From NCBI GenBank assembly GCA_014800895.1, contig JAAVFG010000014.1, positions 57,543-105,215 of the forward strand: a DNA stretch of 47,673 nt, given 5' to 3'. Numbering within the stretch: the stretch's first letter is position 1; the number at the start of each line of letters is the position of its first letter. Below are positions 14,715-23,758 of the stretch, piece by piece. The position numbers were made by a program, and so were the translations under genes. A model generated the notes under the pieces. The model did no database searches. It was not told the DNA's origin and saw only the letters and a program-made list of their open reading frames with translations. The stretch comes from Bacteroidales bacterium. Its GTDB lineage: Bacteria; Bacteroidota; Bacteroidia; Bacteroidales; Muribaculaceae.

Positions 14715-15926
14715 CTACTTAAAAAATTCTTTAATAAACTCATCACCTCGCATAAATCCATATCCACCTTCTGCAGCGCTTCTTTCAGAATAGGAGGAGA
14801 CTCGATCAGGAGTCATCCCTTTTCTGTATATGAGAAAAGGAACGGGAGAGGCGGTATGAGTTCGTAATGCCACCGGAGTGGGATGATCAGGGAGAACAGC
14901 GATAGAAAAATCTTCGCCACTTTTCTCGAGTTCCTCCAAAATCGGAGCAATCACCCTCTTATCAAGTGCTTCGATAGTCTTTATCTTTAAATTCAAGTCT
15001 CCTTCATGTCCAGCTTCATCACTTGCCTCTACATGAAGAAAAACAAATTCAGAATCACCACGCAGAGCATTCAGGGCTGCCTTCGCCTTACCTTCATAAT
15101 TCGTATCATACAAGCCGGTGGCTCCTTCCACATGTATCGGTTCTAAGCCGGCGTATACACCAATTCCATTTATAAGATCAACAGCAGAAATTACATTCCC
15201 TTTCCCAATACCATATTGCTGTGAAAGAGTCTTCATAGCGGGTTTATATCCGGCGCTCCAAGGCCAAATACTATTGGCAGGATCTTTGCCTTCACTAATT
15301 CTCTTCAAATTTACGGGATGCTTAGATAAAATATCCTGCGACTTGAGAATGAGTTGATTCAAATATTTAGCGGTCTCCTCGGCTTCCTCACAGTCGGCAC
15401 TGACCATAACATCCTTTGCGGGTGTGCCGGGCACATCATGAGGGGGAGTACAAGACACTCTCTTATCTCCATTTTTAATCTTAAGCAGATGGCGATAACT
15501 TACGCCTGTATAGAAACGAGCCTTTCCATCTCCTAATTTTTCATTAAGAGCCTTGATGAGTTCATCAGCCTCTTCAGTAGAGATATGTCCTGCGGAATGA
15601 TTCTTAATCTTTCCCTCCTCATCAATACATATCAAGTTGCATCGCATCGCCATTTCATCCGATTCTATATCAATCCCCATGCTGGCAGCTTCCAAGGAAC
15701 CTCTGCCCTCGAAAACTTCGGGAAGGTCATAACCTAAGAGAGAAAGATGCGCAATCTCACTTCCGGGGGTATATCCGTCAGGGACAGTATACAGCAAGCC
15801 TGACCGACCCATTTCCGCCAGTCTATCCATTGCGGGGGTCTCTGCGGCTTCGATAGGGGTCTTCCCTGATAAGGTCGCACACGGCTCATCAGCCATACCA
15901 TCGCCTAAAATAATTATTCTCTTCAT
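14715..15926 (-). CDS. apgM: iPGM-family phosphotransferase, proposed homoserine kinase
   Basis: A 403-residue protein of the alkaline phosphatase/cofactor-independent phosphoglycerate mutase superfamily (ApgM type). It opens with the metal-site sequence IILGDGMADEP, has the nucleophile region SEIAHLSLLGYD, and has late metal ligands in HVEASDEAGHEGD and AVLPDHPTP. Archaeal ApgM proteins are mutases. In Bacteroidota the gene lies between thrA and thrC, where a homoserine kinase is needed and no GHMP-type thrB is present; such members are catalogued as proposed homoserine kinases. That context holds here exactly, so I favour homoserine phosphorylation, by inference. It lies 35 bases after thrA. 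Confidence 0.9.
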   Translation of the reverse strand: MKRIIILGDGMADEPCATLSGKTPIEAAETPAMDRLAEMGRSGLLYTVPDGYTPGSEIAHLSLLGYDLPEVFEGRGSLEAASMGIDIESDEMAMRCNLICIDEEGKIKNHSAGHISTEEADELIKALNEKLGDGKARFYTGVSYRHLLKIKNGDKRVSCTPPHDVPGTPAKDVMVSADCEEAEETAKYLNQLILKSQDILSKHPVNLKRISEGKDPANSIWPWSAGYKPAMKTLSQQYGIGKGNVISAVDLINGIGVYAGLEPIHVEGATGLYDTNYEGKAKAALNALRGDSEFVFLHVEASDEAGHEGDLNLKIKTIEALDKRVIAPILEELEKSGEDFSIAVLPDHPTPVALRTHTASPVPFLIYRKGMTPDRVSSYSERSAAEGGYGFMRGDEFIKEFFK

Positions 15927-15961
15927 ATATAAGTCCCTTTATTAGAAGAATAGCATAATCC

Positions 15962-18397
15962 TTAGCGGATGTTTGCAATACTTATGATATCAGCAAATAC
16001 ACCGGCAGCAGTCACCTCCGCTCCCGCACCATAACCCTTTATCACCATAGGATATTCCATGTATCTCTCGGTAGTAAGCAGGATCACGTTATTGCTCCCG
16101 GCTAAAGAATAGAAAGGATGCTCTGCATTGACAAGACGGAGACCAACACTCAGTTCTCCATTGTCAAGAGCAGCAACGAATCTGAAATTCTGCCCTGCTT
16201 TCTCAGCCTCACTTCTCTGCTTCTCGAAATCATCATCCAGTTCCTTCAGATTTTCGATGAAGTCGGAAGCCTCACCCTTGAATAATCTCTCAGGAACGAA
16301 AAGATTTTTCTCTACATCTTCCTGATCAACAATATAACCGGCTTCACGCGCAAGGATAACGAGTTTTCGCACCACATCTTTACCTGAGAGATCTATACGT
16401 GGGTCGGGCTCAGTATATCCTGCCTCTTTCGCCATTTCAACAGCGCGACTCAAGGGCACATCTTTTGATAACACATTGAATATATAATTCAATGTGCCGG
16501 AAACAACTGCCTCAATCTTCAGGATATTATCGCCTGAATTAATGAGAGAGTTGATAGTGTTTATGATGGGGAGTCCTGCTCCGACATTAGTCTCGAACAG
16601 ATATTTCACATCTTTCCTTCTCGCTGTTTCCTTCAATTCCCTATATGATTCAAAGTCTGAAGAAGCGGCGATCTTATTGGCTGCGACTACATTAACATTA
16701 TGGTCAAGCAGATCGGAATACAAGGCGGCGACCTCGGGAGACGCGGTACAGTCTACAAATACCGAGTTAAAGATATTCATCTTCAAAATATTCTCCTTCA
16801 ATAATTCCGGATTACTGTCAATACCATTCTCACGCAGTTCCTGACGATAGTTGGTGATATCGATACCATCACGATTGAAGAGGGCCTTTTTGCTTGATGC
16901 GATACCGACCACGTTTATTCGGAGATTCTTTTCTTGCATCAGACGCTCTTGCTGTTTGGCTATCTGCTGTAATAAAATACCACCAACATTTCCCACTCCG
17001 GCAAGGAAGATATTCAGCACCTGTGTCTCCGAAAGGAAGAATGAATCGTGAATAACGTTCAATGCCTTACGCAGACTCTTCTTTTCAATGACGAAAGAGA
17101 TATTGGTCTCTGAAGCTCCCTGAGCACAAGCAATGACGTTGATGCCGTTACGTCCCATTGTGTTGAAGAGTTTACCAGCCAAACCGGTGGTATGTTTCAT
17201 ATTCTCACCTACAACAGCAACCGTAGCCAGATTGGGCTCAGCTTTGATGTCATTAAACATACCGGTTTCCAGCTCGACCGCAAATTCTTCCTTAAGAGTC
17301 TCGACAGCTAAATCAGCATCATCATTTTTTACTGCAATAGTGGTGTTATTTTCACTTGCTGCCTGACTTACAAGAAATACTGAGACACCACGTTCCTTCA
17401 ACGCATTGAAGATACGTGAATTTACGCCGATAACCCCAACCATACACAGACTTGTGATAGTAACAAGACAGGTATCATTTATGGATGAAATTCCCTTGAT
17501 AGGTTTACCGTTATGAGTGCTCTTGTCGCAGATCAATGTACCCGGAGCATCCGGGTTATAGGTATTCTTTACAAGAATAGGAATATTTTTGTGATAGACC
17601 GGATAAATGGTAGGGGGATAAATAACTTTCGCTCCGAAATTACAGAGCTCCATAGCCTCAGTGAATGAGAGAGTCTCAATAACATAGGCTTTGTCTATGA
17701 CTCTGGGATCAGCAGTCATAAACCCATCCACATCAGTCCAGATCTCAAGTATTTCAGCATCAAAGGCTGCGGCAAGAATAGCAGCGGTGTAATCGGATCC
17801 ACCGCGACCCAAATTAGTCACGTCTCCATTTATATCCGAGGAAATGAAACCGCCACAAACGGCAGTGTCCCATTCCTCATTCTCCATCTCATGCTTGATT
17901 AATTCATTTGTAAGCTGACTGTCAAGCACGTTATGTCCATGAAGATTCTTCTTTGTCTTGATAAAAGTTCTGGAATCAAAATGCACCGCTCCATCTATAA
18001 TGTTAGCAACTATTACGCTTGAAAGTCGCTCACCGTAGCTCACGATGATATCAAGAGCTCTTCGGGAGAGGTCATGCAATAGCATCACTCCCTTATAGAT
18101 ATTGCCTAATTCCTCAAGCATGAGTTTGACAACCGCCTCGGTAGCGGCGCGACGTGAGTCAGGAACAATTCCCTTGATTATATCAAGATGACGTTCCACT
18201 ATTCTTGCATAGTGATCAAGATATTTTATATCATCGGAAACAGCCAAGCGAGCAGTTGATATCAGGAGATCCGTTATGCCACCTAAAGCAGACACGACCA
18301 CAATCTTTCTACCATCAGTTGATTCTACTATTTTTCGGATATTAGCAAGACCTTCAACAGAGCCAACAGAGGAACCACCAAATTTCAGAACCTTCAT
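15962..18397 (-). CDS. thrA: Bifunctional aspartate kinase / homoserine dehydrogenase I
   Basis: An 811-residue fusion enzyme. Residues about 1-290 are the aspartokinase, with KFGGSSVG at the start and the GRGGSDYTAA substrate loop. Two ACT-type regulatory segments follow (about 310-460). The homoserine dehydrogenase begins near residue 465 with GVGNVGGILLQQ as the NADPH-binding loop, and continues through ANKIAASSDFESYRELKETARR and the FETNVGAGLPIINT substrate region. It performs the first and third steps from aspartate to threonine and is expected to be feedback-inhibited by threonine. Its ATG lies 22 bases after a hairpin that overlaps a candidate leader peptide (18429-18503), suggesting attenuation. 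It heads thrA-apgM-thrC. Confidence 0.97.
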   Translation of the reverse strand: MKVLKFGGSSVGSVEGLANIRKIVESTDGRKIVVVSALGGITDLLISTARLAVSDDIKYLDHYARIVERHLDIIKGIVPDSRRAATEAVVKLMLEELGNIYKGVMLLHDLSRRALDIIVSYGERLSSVIVANIIDGAVHFDSRTFIKTKKNLHGHNVLDSQLTNELIKHEMENEEWDTAVCGGFISSDINGDVTNLGRGGSDYTAAILAAAFDAEILEIWTDVDGFMTADPRVIDKAYVIETLSFTEAMELCNFGAKVIYPPTIYPVYHKNIPILVKNTYNPDAPGTLICDKSTHNGKPIKGISSINDTCLVTITSLCMVGVIGVNSRIFNALKERGVSVFLVSQAASENNTTIAVKNDDADLAVETLKEEFAVELETGMFNDIKAEPNLATVAVVGENMKHTTGLAGKLFNTMGRNGINVIACAQGASETNISFVIEKKSLRKALNVIHDSFFLSETQVLNIFLAGVGNVGGILLQQIAKQQERLMQEKNLRINVVGIASSKKALFNRDGIDITNYRQELRENGIDSNPELLKENILKMNIFNSVFVDCTASPEVAALYSDLLDHNVNVVAANKIAASSDFESYRELKETARRKDVKYLFETNVGAGLPIINTINSLINSGDNILKIEAVVSGTLNYIFNVLSKDVPLSRAVEMAKEAGYTEPDPRIDLSGKDVVRKLVILAREAGYIVDQEDVEKNLFVPERLFKGEASDFIENLKELDDDFEKQRSEAEKAGQNFRFVAALDNGELSVGLRLVNAEHPFYSLAGSNNVILLTTERYMEYPMVIKGYGAGAEVTAAGVFADIISIANIR

Positions 18398-18418
18398 AAG
18401 AAAGAAAAAGTTTTAAAA

Positions 18419-18457
18419 GATGGCTCACCTAAATTAAATAAATTAAGATGAGCCATC
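18419..18457 (-). promoter_or_regulatory. Candidate attenuator hairpin upstream of thrA
   Basis: On the minus strand GATGGCTCA (18457-18449) pairs with TGAGCCATC (18427-18419) and is followed by TTTTAAAACTTTTT, the form of a factor-independent terminator. It sits 22 bases before the thrA ATG, which leaves no room for a promoter between, so thrA must be transcribed through it. It is either an intra-operon attenuator or a weak terminator of the ilv transcript. Confidence 0.7.
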
Positions 18458-18503
18458 GTAATTGAATAGTAGAGTGCAGGAGATAATACCCCATGCTTAA
18501 CAT
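18429..18503 (-). CDS. Candidate leader peptide rich in Leu and Ile, between ilvC and thrA
   Basis: A 24-codon open frame starts at ATG 18503, seven bases after the ilvC stop, and ends at TAG 18431-18429. Seven codons are Leu and four are Ile, with a Thr-Ile pair at 12-13 and the end reading WLILIYLI. The 5' arm of the attenuator hairpin lies inside the frame, and the stop codon is just before the 3' arm. A ribosome stalled on the terminal Leu/Ile codons would cover the 5' arm and prevent the hairpin. No Shine-Dalgarno is visible, so translation would rely on coupling to ilvC. AT-rich sequence tends to encode Leu and Ile, so chance is a real alternative. Confidence 0.5.
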   Translation of the reverse strand: MLSMGYYLLHSTIQLRWLILIYLI

Positions 18504-18510
18504 GTCAATA

Positions 18511-19554
18511 TTAATTGTTCTCGGGACGGAGCTGACGAACAACCGCACCGACCTGCCACATTTCGCTTTCACGGAGAGCTTTCAATTCCTCCTCGAGACC
18601 TTCGCGATAACCGGGCTTGGAGTTTGAATCGATAGAATTCTGTGCCTCCACACCTGTTGCAACGCTGTTATAGAGTTTCTCAACAACAGGCTTGATAGCA
18701 TCATGGAAGGGAGTCATCCAATCAAGCGCCCCACGCTGAGCAGTGGTAGAGCAGTTCGCATACATCCAGTCCATACCCTTTGCTGCGAAAAGGGGCATGA
18801 GTGACTGAGTCAATTCCTCAACAGTTTCATTGAACGCCTCTGAAGGAGAGTGACCATTCTCACGGAGCACTTCATACTGAGCGAGAAGAAGACCCTGGAT
18901 AGCTCCCATAAGTGAACCACGCTCACCTGTAAGATCACTGTATGCCTCACGCTTGAAAGTAGTCTCGAAGATATATCCTGAGCCGATTCCGATTGCAAGG
19001 GCTAATGTGCGATCAAGAGCGCGACCGGTATAATCCTGTTCTACAGCATAGCTTGAGTTAAGACCACGTCCTTCAAGGAACATTGTACGAAGAGAGGTAC
19101 CGGAACCTTTAGGAGCGACAAGGATAAGGTCAATGTCCTTAGGCGCCACAACACCCGTGCGATCCGGCCATGCGATTGCGAAGCCATGAGAGAAGTAAAG
19201 CGCCTTGCCCGGAGTGAGGTACTTCTTGATCTTAGGCCATACAGAGATGACTGCCGCGTCAGAAAGAAGACACATGATGATAGAAGCCTTCTCACATGCT
19301 TCCTCAATAGAGAAGAGAGTCTCGCCGGGTACCCAACCGTCGGCTACAGCCTTGTCGTAAGTCTTGCCTTCACGCTGACCTACAATCACCTTGAAGCCAT
19401 TGTCACGAAGGTTAAGAGCCTGACCCGGACCCTGCACGCCATAACCGATGACTGCGATAGTCTCATCTTTCAATATTTCACGAGCCTTCTCTACGGGGAA
19501 TTCCTCACGAGTGACAACGGTCTCCTCGACCTCACCAAATTTAAGCTTTGCCAT
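18511..19554 (-). CDS. ilvC: Ketol-acid reductoisomerase
   Basis: A 347-residue class I-length enzyme that isomerises and reduces acetolactate or acetohydroxybutyrate with NADPH and Mg2+, on the way to valine, leucine and isoleucine. The nucleotide-binding loop is IGYGVQGPGQALNLRDNGF (about residues 36-54). DLTGERGSLMGAIQG supplies metal-binding Asp and Glu, and the C-terminal knotted domain contains further conserved acidic residues. A Gly-rich APKGSGTSLR segment lies between. It is the last gene of ilvD-ilvB-ilvN-ilvC, starting 49 bases after ilvN, and is followed by the candidate leader peptide before thrA. Confidence 0.97.
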   Translation of the reverse strand: MAKLKFGEVEETVVTREEFPVEKAREILKDETIAVIGYGVQGPGQALNLRDNGFKVIVGQREGKTYDKAVADGWVPGETLFSIEEACEKASIIMCLLSDAAVISVWPKIKKYLTPGKALYFSHGFAIAWPDRTGVVAPKDIDLILVAPKGSGTSLRTMFLEGRGLNSSYAVEQDYTGRALDRTLALAIGIGSGYIFETTFKREAYSDLTGERGSLMGAIQGLLLAQYEVLRENGHSPSEAFNETVEELTQSLMPLFAAKGMDWMYANCSTTAQRGALDWMTPFHDAIKPVVEKLYNSVATGVEAQNSIDSNSKPGYREGLEEELKALRESEMWQVGAVVRQLRPENN

Positions 19555-19603
19555 AATCTTAAAATTATCTATTTTGTGTATATTTTCTATTTCACTTTAT
19601 ATT

Positions 19604-19891
19604 TCATACTTCTACTGAAACATTACACTCTCCACTGTACTGATTGGGAAGAAGCGATACTCTGAGAATGTCTACACGCTTCTCCAGTTGCTTCACGATT
19701 TGCTCCATTATTTCCGGAGAACTATGAAAGACAACCGTTATTTTATGCACTCCCGCAGTGGAGCAGGGCTTCGCCTCAAGATATTCAATATTCACGCATC
19801 TTCTGCTGAATGTCATCGCCACCTGATGAAGCACACCAACATGATGCTCGGAATAAACCTCTATCGTATAAAGCTGTTCTTCCATATTCAT
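19604..19891 (-). CDS. ilvN: Acetolactate synthase small subunit, single ACT domain
   Basis: A 95-residue protein made of one ACT domain: YTIEVYSEHHVGVLHQVAMTFSRRCVNIEYLEAKPC at the N terminus, then KITVVFHSSPEIMEQIVKQLEKRVDILRVS. It should bind a branched-chain amino acid and give feedback control to the IlvB catalytic subunit. Its length is like E. coli IlvM/IlvN and lacks the second C-terminal domain found in 160-180-residue small subunits. The ATG at 19891 directly abuts the ilvB stop codon, so translation is probably coupled; a second ATG at 19885 is also possible. Confidence 0.9.
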   Translation of the reverse strand: MNMEEQLYTIEVYSEHHVGVLHQVAMTFSRRCVNIEYLEAKPCSTAGVHKITVVFHSSPEIMEQIVKQLEKRVDILRVSLLPNQYSGECNVSVEV

Positions 19892-21616
19892 TTAATTTTC
19901 CGCTTTAAAATATTCATGTTCCGACAGCATAATCTCATCCACACCGGCTCCCGGTGGAGTCATCGGGAACACCATATCTGTAGGATCAATATTGATATTC
20001 AAGATATATGCACCTTTATGAGCAGCCATCTTTTCAATCTCCTTGTCGAGTTGGTCACGATGTGAAACATCTACTGCCGGAATACCGTAAGCCGCACCGA
20101 TCATCTTAAAATCGGGATTAAGCATCGGGGTTGCCGAGAATCGACCCTCAAAGAAGAGATGCTGCCACTGGCGAACATTTCCAAGGAAGTTATTATTAAG
20201 GAGCACAATCTTCACGCCAACATTATACTCCATGATCATTCCTAATTCCTCTATTGTCATCTGGAATCCACCATCGCCGACAAAGAGAACCACCTCTCTA
20301 TCCGGAGCTCCAATCTTAGCACCAATGGAAGCGGGCAAACCAAAACCCATCGTGCCTAATCCACCGGAAGTGACAATACTTAAAGGAGAATTGAAACGGA
20401 AATACTTCACACCGAACATCTGGTTCTGACCAACATCTGTAACAAGAACAGCATTGTCCCCAAGAGCAAGGCTGACTTTATTGATCACCTCACCCATTAG
20501 CATGGAGCCGTCAGCAGTAGAAGCATTAATCTCACGGTTGATAACCTTTTCCTCCTCAATCTCTCTCAATTTAGCAAAGGAAGCAATCCATTCTTCATGT
20601 TTGGAATCATTAATAAACGGTAGAAGTTTATCAAGGGCTTTCTTGACATCGCCATGTATATGCACATGACTCTTGATACACTTATCAAACTCGCTGGCAT
20701 CAATATCTACATGGATAATCTTTGCGTTTGGAGCATATTTCTTTACATCACCTGTGACACGGTCATCGAAGCGCATCCCCAAGGCGATTATAACATCGGC
20801 TTTATTAGTGTTAATGTTTGCACCAAGATTGCCGTGCATACCCAACATTCCGACATTCAACGGATGGTCGGAGGGGATAGTCGAGAGTCCCAACATGGTA
20901 GTTGCAACCGGGATAGAAGCCTTCTCTGCCAAATCAAGAAGCTCCTTTTCCCCTTTGGAAATGGCGATACCATGACCGGAAAGAATCAGCGGATGTTGCG
21001 CCTTATTTATGAGCTCAGCAGCTTCAAGGATAAGCGAATCCTGAATATGCGGATCCGGCTGATAGCTTCTGATATCCGTGCATACGGCAGGTACATATTC
21101 TGACATTGCTGTCTGTGCATCCTTTGTCAGGTCAATTACCACAGGACCCGGACGTCCGGAATTAGCTATATAGAATGCCTTCGCAACGGCAGGAGCAATA
21201 TCCTCCGGTTTTCTCACCTGTATAGTCCATTTAGTGACCGGAAGAGTGACACTTACAATATCCGATTCCTGAAAAGCATCCTTCCCGAGGAATGCAGTTG
21301 CAACCTGTCCGGTGATCGCTACAACCGGCGTACTGTCAATGAGTGCATCATTCAAACCCGTTAAAAGATTCATGGCACCAGGTCCAGATGTGGCGAACAC
21401 TACACCGGTCTTCCCTGTGGCGCGTGCAAGACCTTCAGCCGCATGAATAGCACCCTGCTCGTGGCGGGCAAGGTAATGGTGTAACTTATCTGCGTAACCG
21501 TAAAGACGATCGTAGACCGGCATGATAGTGCCACCCGGATAACCGAATACGGTATCTACGCCCTGGTCAATCAGGGCTTTTATAAGAATTTCTGCACCAG
21601 ATATTTTGTTGCTCAT
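19892..21616 (-). CDS. ilvB: Acetolactate synthase large subunit
   Basis: A 574-residue ThDP-dependent enzyme that condenses two pyruvates, or pyruvate with 2-oxobutyrate, giving the first committed step of valine and isoleucine synthesis. The N-terminal pyrimidine domain has GYPGGTIMPVYD and the conserved glutamate in HEQGAIHAAEG. The central FAD-type domain follows. The C-terminal cofactor domain has VGDGGFQMT and the ThDP/Mg2+ motif continuing to LLNNNFLG. Length and motifs are normal. It lies 11 bases after ilvD and directly abuts ilvN. Confidence 0.97.
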   Translation of the reverse strand: MSNKISGAEILIKALIDQGVDTVFGYPGGTIMPVYDRLYGYADKLHHYLARHEQGAIHAAEGLARATGKTGVVFATSGPGAMNLLTGLNDALIDSTPVVAITGQVATAFLGKDAFQESDIVSVTLPVTKWTIQVRKPEDIAPAVAKAFYIANSGRPGPVVIDLTKDAQTAMSEYVPAVCTDIRSYQPDPHIQDSLILEAAELINKAQHPLILSGHGIAISKGEKELLDLAEKASIPVATTMLGLSTIPSDHPLNVGMLGMHGNLGANINTNKADVIIALGMRFDDRVTGDVKKYAPNAKIIHVDIDASEFDKCIKSHVHIHGDVKKALDKLLPFINDSKHEEWIASFAKLREIEEEKVINREINASTADGSMLMGEVINKVSLALGDNAVLVTDVGQNQMFGVKYFRFNSPLSIVTSGGLGTMGFGLPASIGAKIGAPDREVVLFVGDGGFQMTIEELGMIMEYNVGVKIVLLNNNFLGNVRQWQHLFFEGRFSATPMLNPDFKMIGAAYGIPAVDVSHRDQLDKEIEKMAAHKGAYILNINIDPTDMVFPMTPPGAGVDEIMLSEHEYFKAEN

Positions 21617-21627
21617 TGGGCTAATCT

Positions 21628-23457
21628 TTAAAGTTCTTTTCTTACACCACCTTTATCAGCTGATGTCACGGAAGCGGCGTAAGCTTTCAATGCTCTACTG
21701 ATATATCTTTCACGATTGCGCGGAGTATAGGCATCTTTTCCAAAGGCTCTCTCTTCCTCTCTGCGCTTCTCCAATTCCTCGTCAGAAAGACGCACATTTA
21801 TGGAGCGACCGGGAATATCAATATCTATTATATCTCCATCCTTTACCAAAGCAATATCTCCTCCGGCTGCGGCTTCGGGAGAAATGTGTCCGATAGATAG
21901 TCCGGATGTTCCCCCGGAGAAGCGTCCGTCGGTAATAAGCGCACATTCCTTACCAAGGTGTTTACTCTTGATATAGCTTGTAGGATAAAGCATCTCCTGC
22001 ATGCCGGGACCACCTTTAGGTCCTTCATAAAGAATAACTACAACATCACCGCTCTTAACCTTATCCTTGAGGATTCCATCAACAGCTTCTTCCTGTGAAT
22101 TAAATACTTTCGCCGGACCTGAAAATTTAAAGATACTCTCATCAACGCCGGCAGTCTTTACTACACAGCCATCCTTGGCAATATTACCTTTCAGCACCGC
22201 GAGACCACCATCCTTAACGAATGCGTGTTCGGTATCTCGGATGCAACCGTTCTCACGGTCTTTGTCAAGCTCCTTGTATTCGCTATTTTGAGAAGCCATT
22301 TTAGTAGTGTGCTTGCCTCCGGGAGCTGAGTGCCATAGCTTATCAGCCTCAGTAGAGAAGTTCTCGCCTCCTACCGCATACTCTTCAATAGCCTCTTTTA
22401 GAGTTTTTCCATCCACTCGCTTTACATCGCTATTGATCAACCCGGCATTATCAAGCTCCTTCATAATAGAGAGGATGCCTCCTGCACGATTGACATCTTC
22501 AATATGATATTCGCTATTAGGCGCGACTTTACAGAGAACGGGGGTCTTACGGGATAGAGTATCTATATCATCCATAGAGAAATCCGCACCCGCCTCATTT
22601 GCAACAGCAAGAAGATGAAGCACAGTGTTAGTGCTTCCGCCCATTGCAATATCCAAGGTCATGGCATTAAGCATGGCATCGCGTGAAGCTATGCTCCGCG
22701 GAAGTACCGACTCATCTCCATCACGGTAATATTTATATGTATTCTCAACAATCAGCTTAGCCGCTTTCTTAAACAACTCCTCTCGATTTGTGTGAGTAGC
22801 TACAATCGTGCCATTTCCCGGAAGTGCAAGTCCGATAGCCTCATTCAGGGAATTCATAGAGTTTGCAGTAAACATTCCGGAGCAAGAGCCGCAGGTAGGG
22901 CATCCGTTCTTCTCCAGCTCTGCGACCTCTGCATCCGACTTGGAATCATCAGCGGAGTCAATCATGATGTTGATAAGATCGACCTTCTTTCCTCCGGCAT
23001 TACCAGCCTCCATCGGACCTCCGGACACAAAAACAGTAGGAATGTTAAGACGCATCGCCGCCATAAGCATACCGGGAGTGACCTTATCGCAATTACTGAT
23101 ACATACCATTGCATCAGCCTTATGCGCGTTGACCATATATTCTACAGAGTCGGCAATGAGATCACGAGAGGGTAGAGAATACAACATACCGTCGTGACCC
23201 ATAGCAATTCCGTCATCAATCGCTATAGTATTGAATTCCGCTGCGAAACATCCCTGTTTCTCTATTTCTTCCTTAACTTTCTGGCCGATTTCATGCAAAT
23301 GAGTATGACCCGGTACAAACTGGGTAAAGGAATTGACAACAGCGATAATAGGTTTACCAATCTGCTCTTCCTTCATGCCATTGGCACGCCAGAGGGCGCG
23401 AGCTCCCGCCATTCGGCGACCAAAGGTGCTCGCATAGCTCCTAAGTTTATTAACCAT
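21628..23457 (-). CDS. ilvD: Dihydroxy-acid dehydratase
   Basis: Starting at ATG 23457 ([20 protein letters not shown]) the protein is 609 residues. It dehydrates dihydroxy acids to the keto acids of valine and isoleucine, using an iron-sulfur cluster; [12 protein letters not shown] and [14 protein letters not shown] carry the cluster cysteines. An in-frame TTG at 23490 would extend the protein but falls within the leader hairpin and is unlikely. It is the first gene of the ilv operon. The ATG is preceded by an AAGAAG ribosome-binding site and, seven bases upstream, by the stop codon of a candidate 12-residue leader peptide, so its translation may be coupled to the leader. Confidence 0.96.
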   Translation of the reverse strand: MVNKLRSYASTFGRRMAGARALWRANGMKEEQIGKPIIAVVNSFTQFVPGHTHLHEIGQKVKEEIEKQGCFAAEFNTIAIDDGIAMGHDGMLYSLPSRDLIADSVEYMVNAHKADAMVCISNCDKVTPGMLMAAMRLNIPTVFVSGGPMEAGNAGGKKVDLINIMIDSADDSKSDAEVAELEKNGCPTCGSCSGMFTANSMNSLNEAIGLALPGNGTIVATHTNREELFKKAAKLIVENTYKYYRDGDESVLPRSIASRDAMLNAMTLDIAMGGSTNTVLHLLAVANEAGADFSMDDIDTLSRKTPVLCKVAPNSEYHIEDVNRAGGILSIMKELDNAGLINSDVKRVDGKTLKEAIEEYAVGGENFSTEADKLWHSAPGGKHTTKMASQNSEYKELDKDRENGCIRDTEHAFVKDGGLAVLKGNIAKDGCVVKTAGVDESIFKFSGPAKVFNSQEEAVDGILKDKVKSGDVVVILYEGPKGGPGMQEMLYPTSYIKSKHLGKECALITDGRFSGGTSGLSIGHISPEAAAGGDIALVKDGDIIDIDIPGRSINVRLSDEELEKRREEERAFGKDAYTPRNRERYISRALKAYAASVTSADKGGVRKEL

Positions 23458-23464
23458 AATCTTC

Positions 23465-23503
23465 TTACCTAACAAGAACCGGAGGCGCAAAGCAACATTT
23501 CAT
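23465..23503 (-). CDS. Candidate leader peptide upstream of ilvD
   Basis: ATG 23503 opens a 12-codon frame reading [12 protein letters not shown] and a TAA at 23467-23465, seven bases before the ilvD ATG. A good Shine-Dalgarno, GGAG, lies just upstream. Val-Leu-Val near the end are all branched-chain residues, as in classical ilv leaders. Its promoter, leader frame and hairpin occupy about 100 bases in total. Only three diagnostic codons are present, so the amino-acid specificity is tentative. Confidence 0.55.
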   Translation of the reverse strand: MKCCFAPPVLVR

Positions 23504-23515
23504 ACTCCGAGTTCT
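23475..23515 (-). promoter_or_regulatory. Hairpin in the ilvD leader
   Basis: On the minus strand AGAACTCGGAG (23515-23505) pairs with CTCCGGTTCT (23484-23475) with one bulged base. The 5' arm contains the leader's GGAG ribosome-binding site and the 3' arm covers leader codons 7-10. There is no T-run, so it looks like translational rather than transcriptional control. Confidence 0.6.
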
Positions 23516-23532
23516 TTTTTAATTTGGAACTG

Positions 23533-23564
23533 CTAAATTATGCAATTTTTTACAGAATCCCAAA
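23533..23564 (-). promoter_or_regulatory. Promoter of the ilv operon
   Basis: On the minus strand TTTG (23564-23561) and TAATTTAG (23540-23533, one mismatch to TAnnTTTG) are 20 bases apart. Transcription would start near 23526, some 23 bases before the leader peptide ATG. Confidence 0.55.
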
Positions 23565-23667
23565 TAATCATGGCATTTTTCTGTAAAAATAGTCACAATA
23601 CTATTAGATAGCTATAATTATTCAATATATTTTTAATAATAAATGAGGGGTTTAGTTAATTTTTTAC

Positions 23668-23675
23668 TATATTTG
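23668..23675 (+). promoter_or_regulatory. -7 box for the M3 peptidase gene
   Basis: TATATTTG is an exact TAnnTTTG. It lies 84 bases before the ATG at 23759, leaving a leader of about 75 bases with no obvious structure. No -33 TTTG is present at the usual spacing. Confidence 0.45.
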
Positions 23676-23758
23676 CCTAACATATTGGTAACCTCGATTA
23701 TTATATTATTACAAGGTTATTAAGAAATGAACTGTTATAACTCACAATATACTAAGAA

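Noticed and set aside
22792-23197. Long open frames on the strand opposite ilvD, and similar ones opposite thrA, ilvB and dnaG.
   Set aside because: They lack family motifs, have odd composition, and lie fully within strongly conserved genes; they are by-products of codon bias.
23457-23490. A longer IlvD starting at TTG 23490.
   Set aside because: The extra residues fall in the leader hairpin, whereas ATG 23457 has an AAGAAG ribosome-binding site and matches the usual IlvD N terminus.
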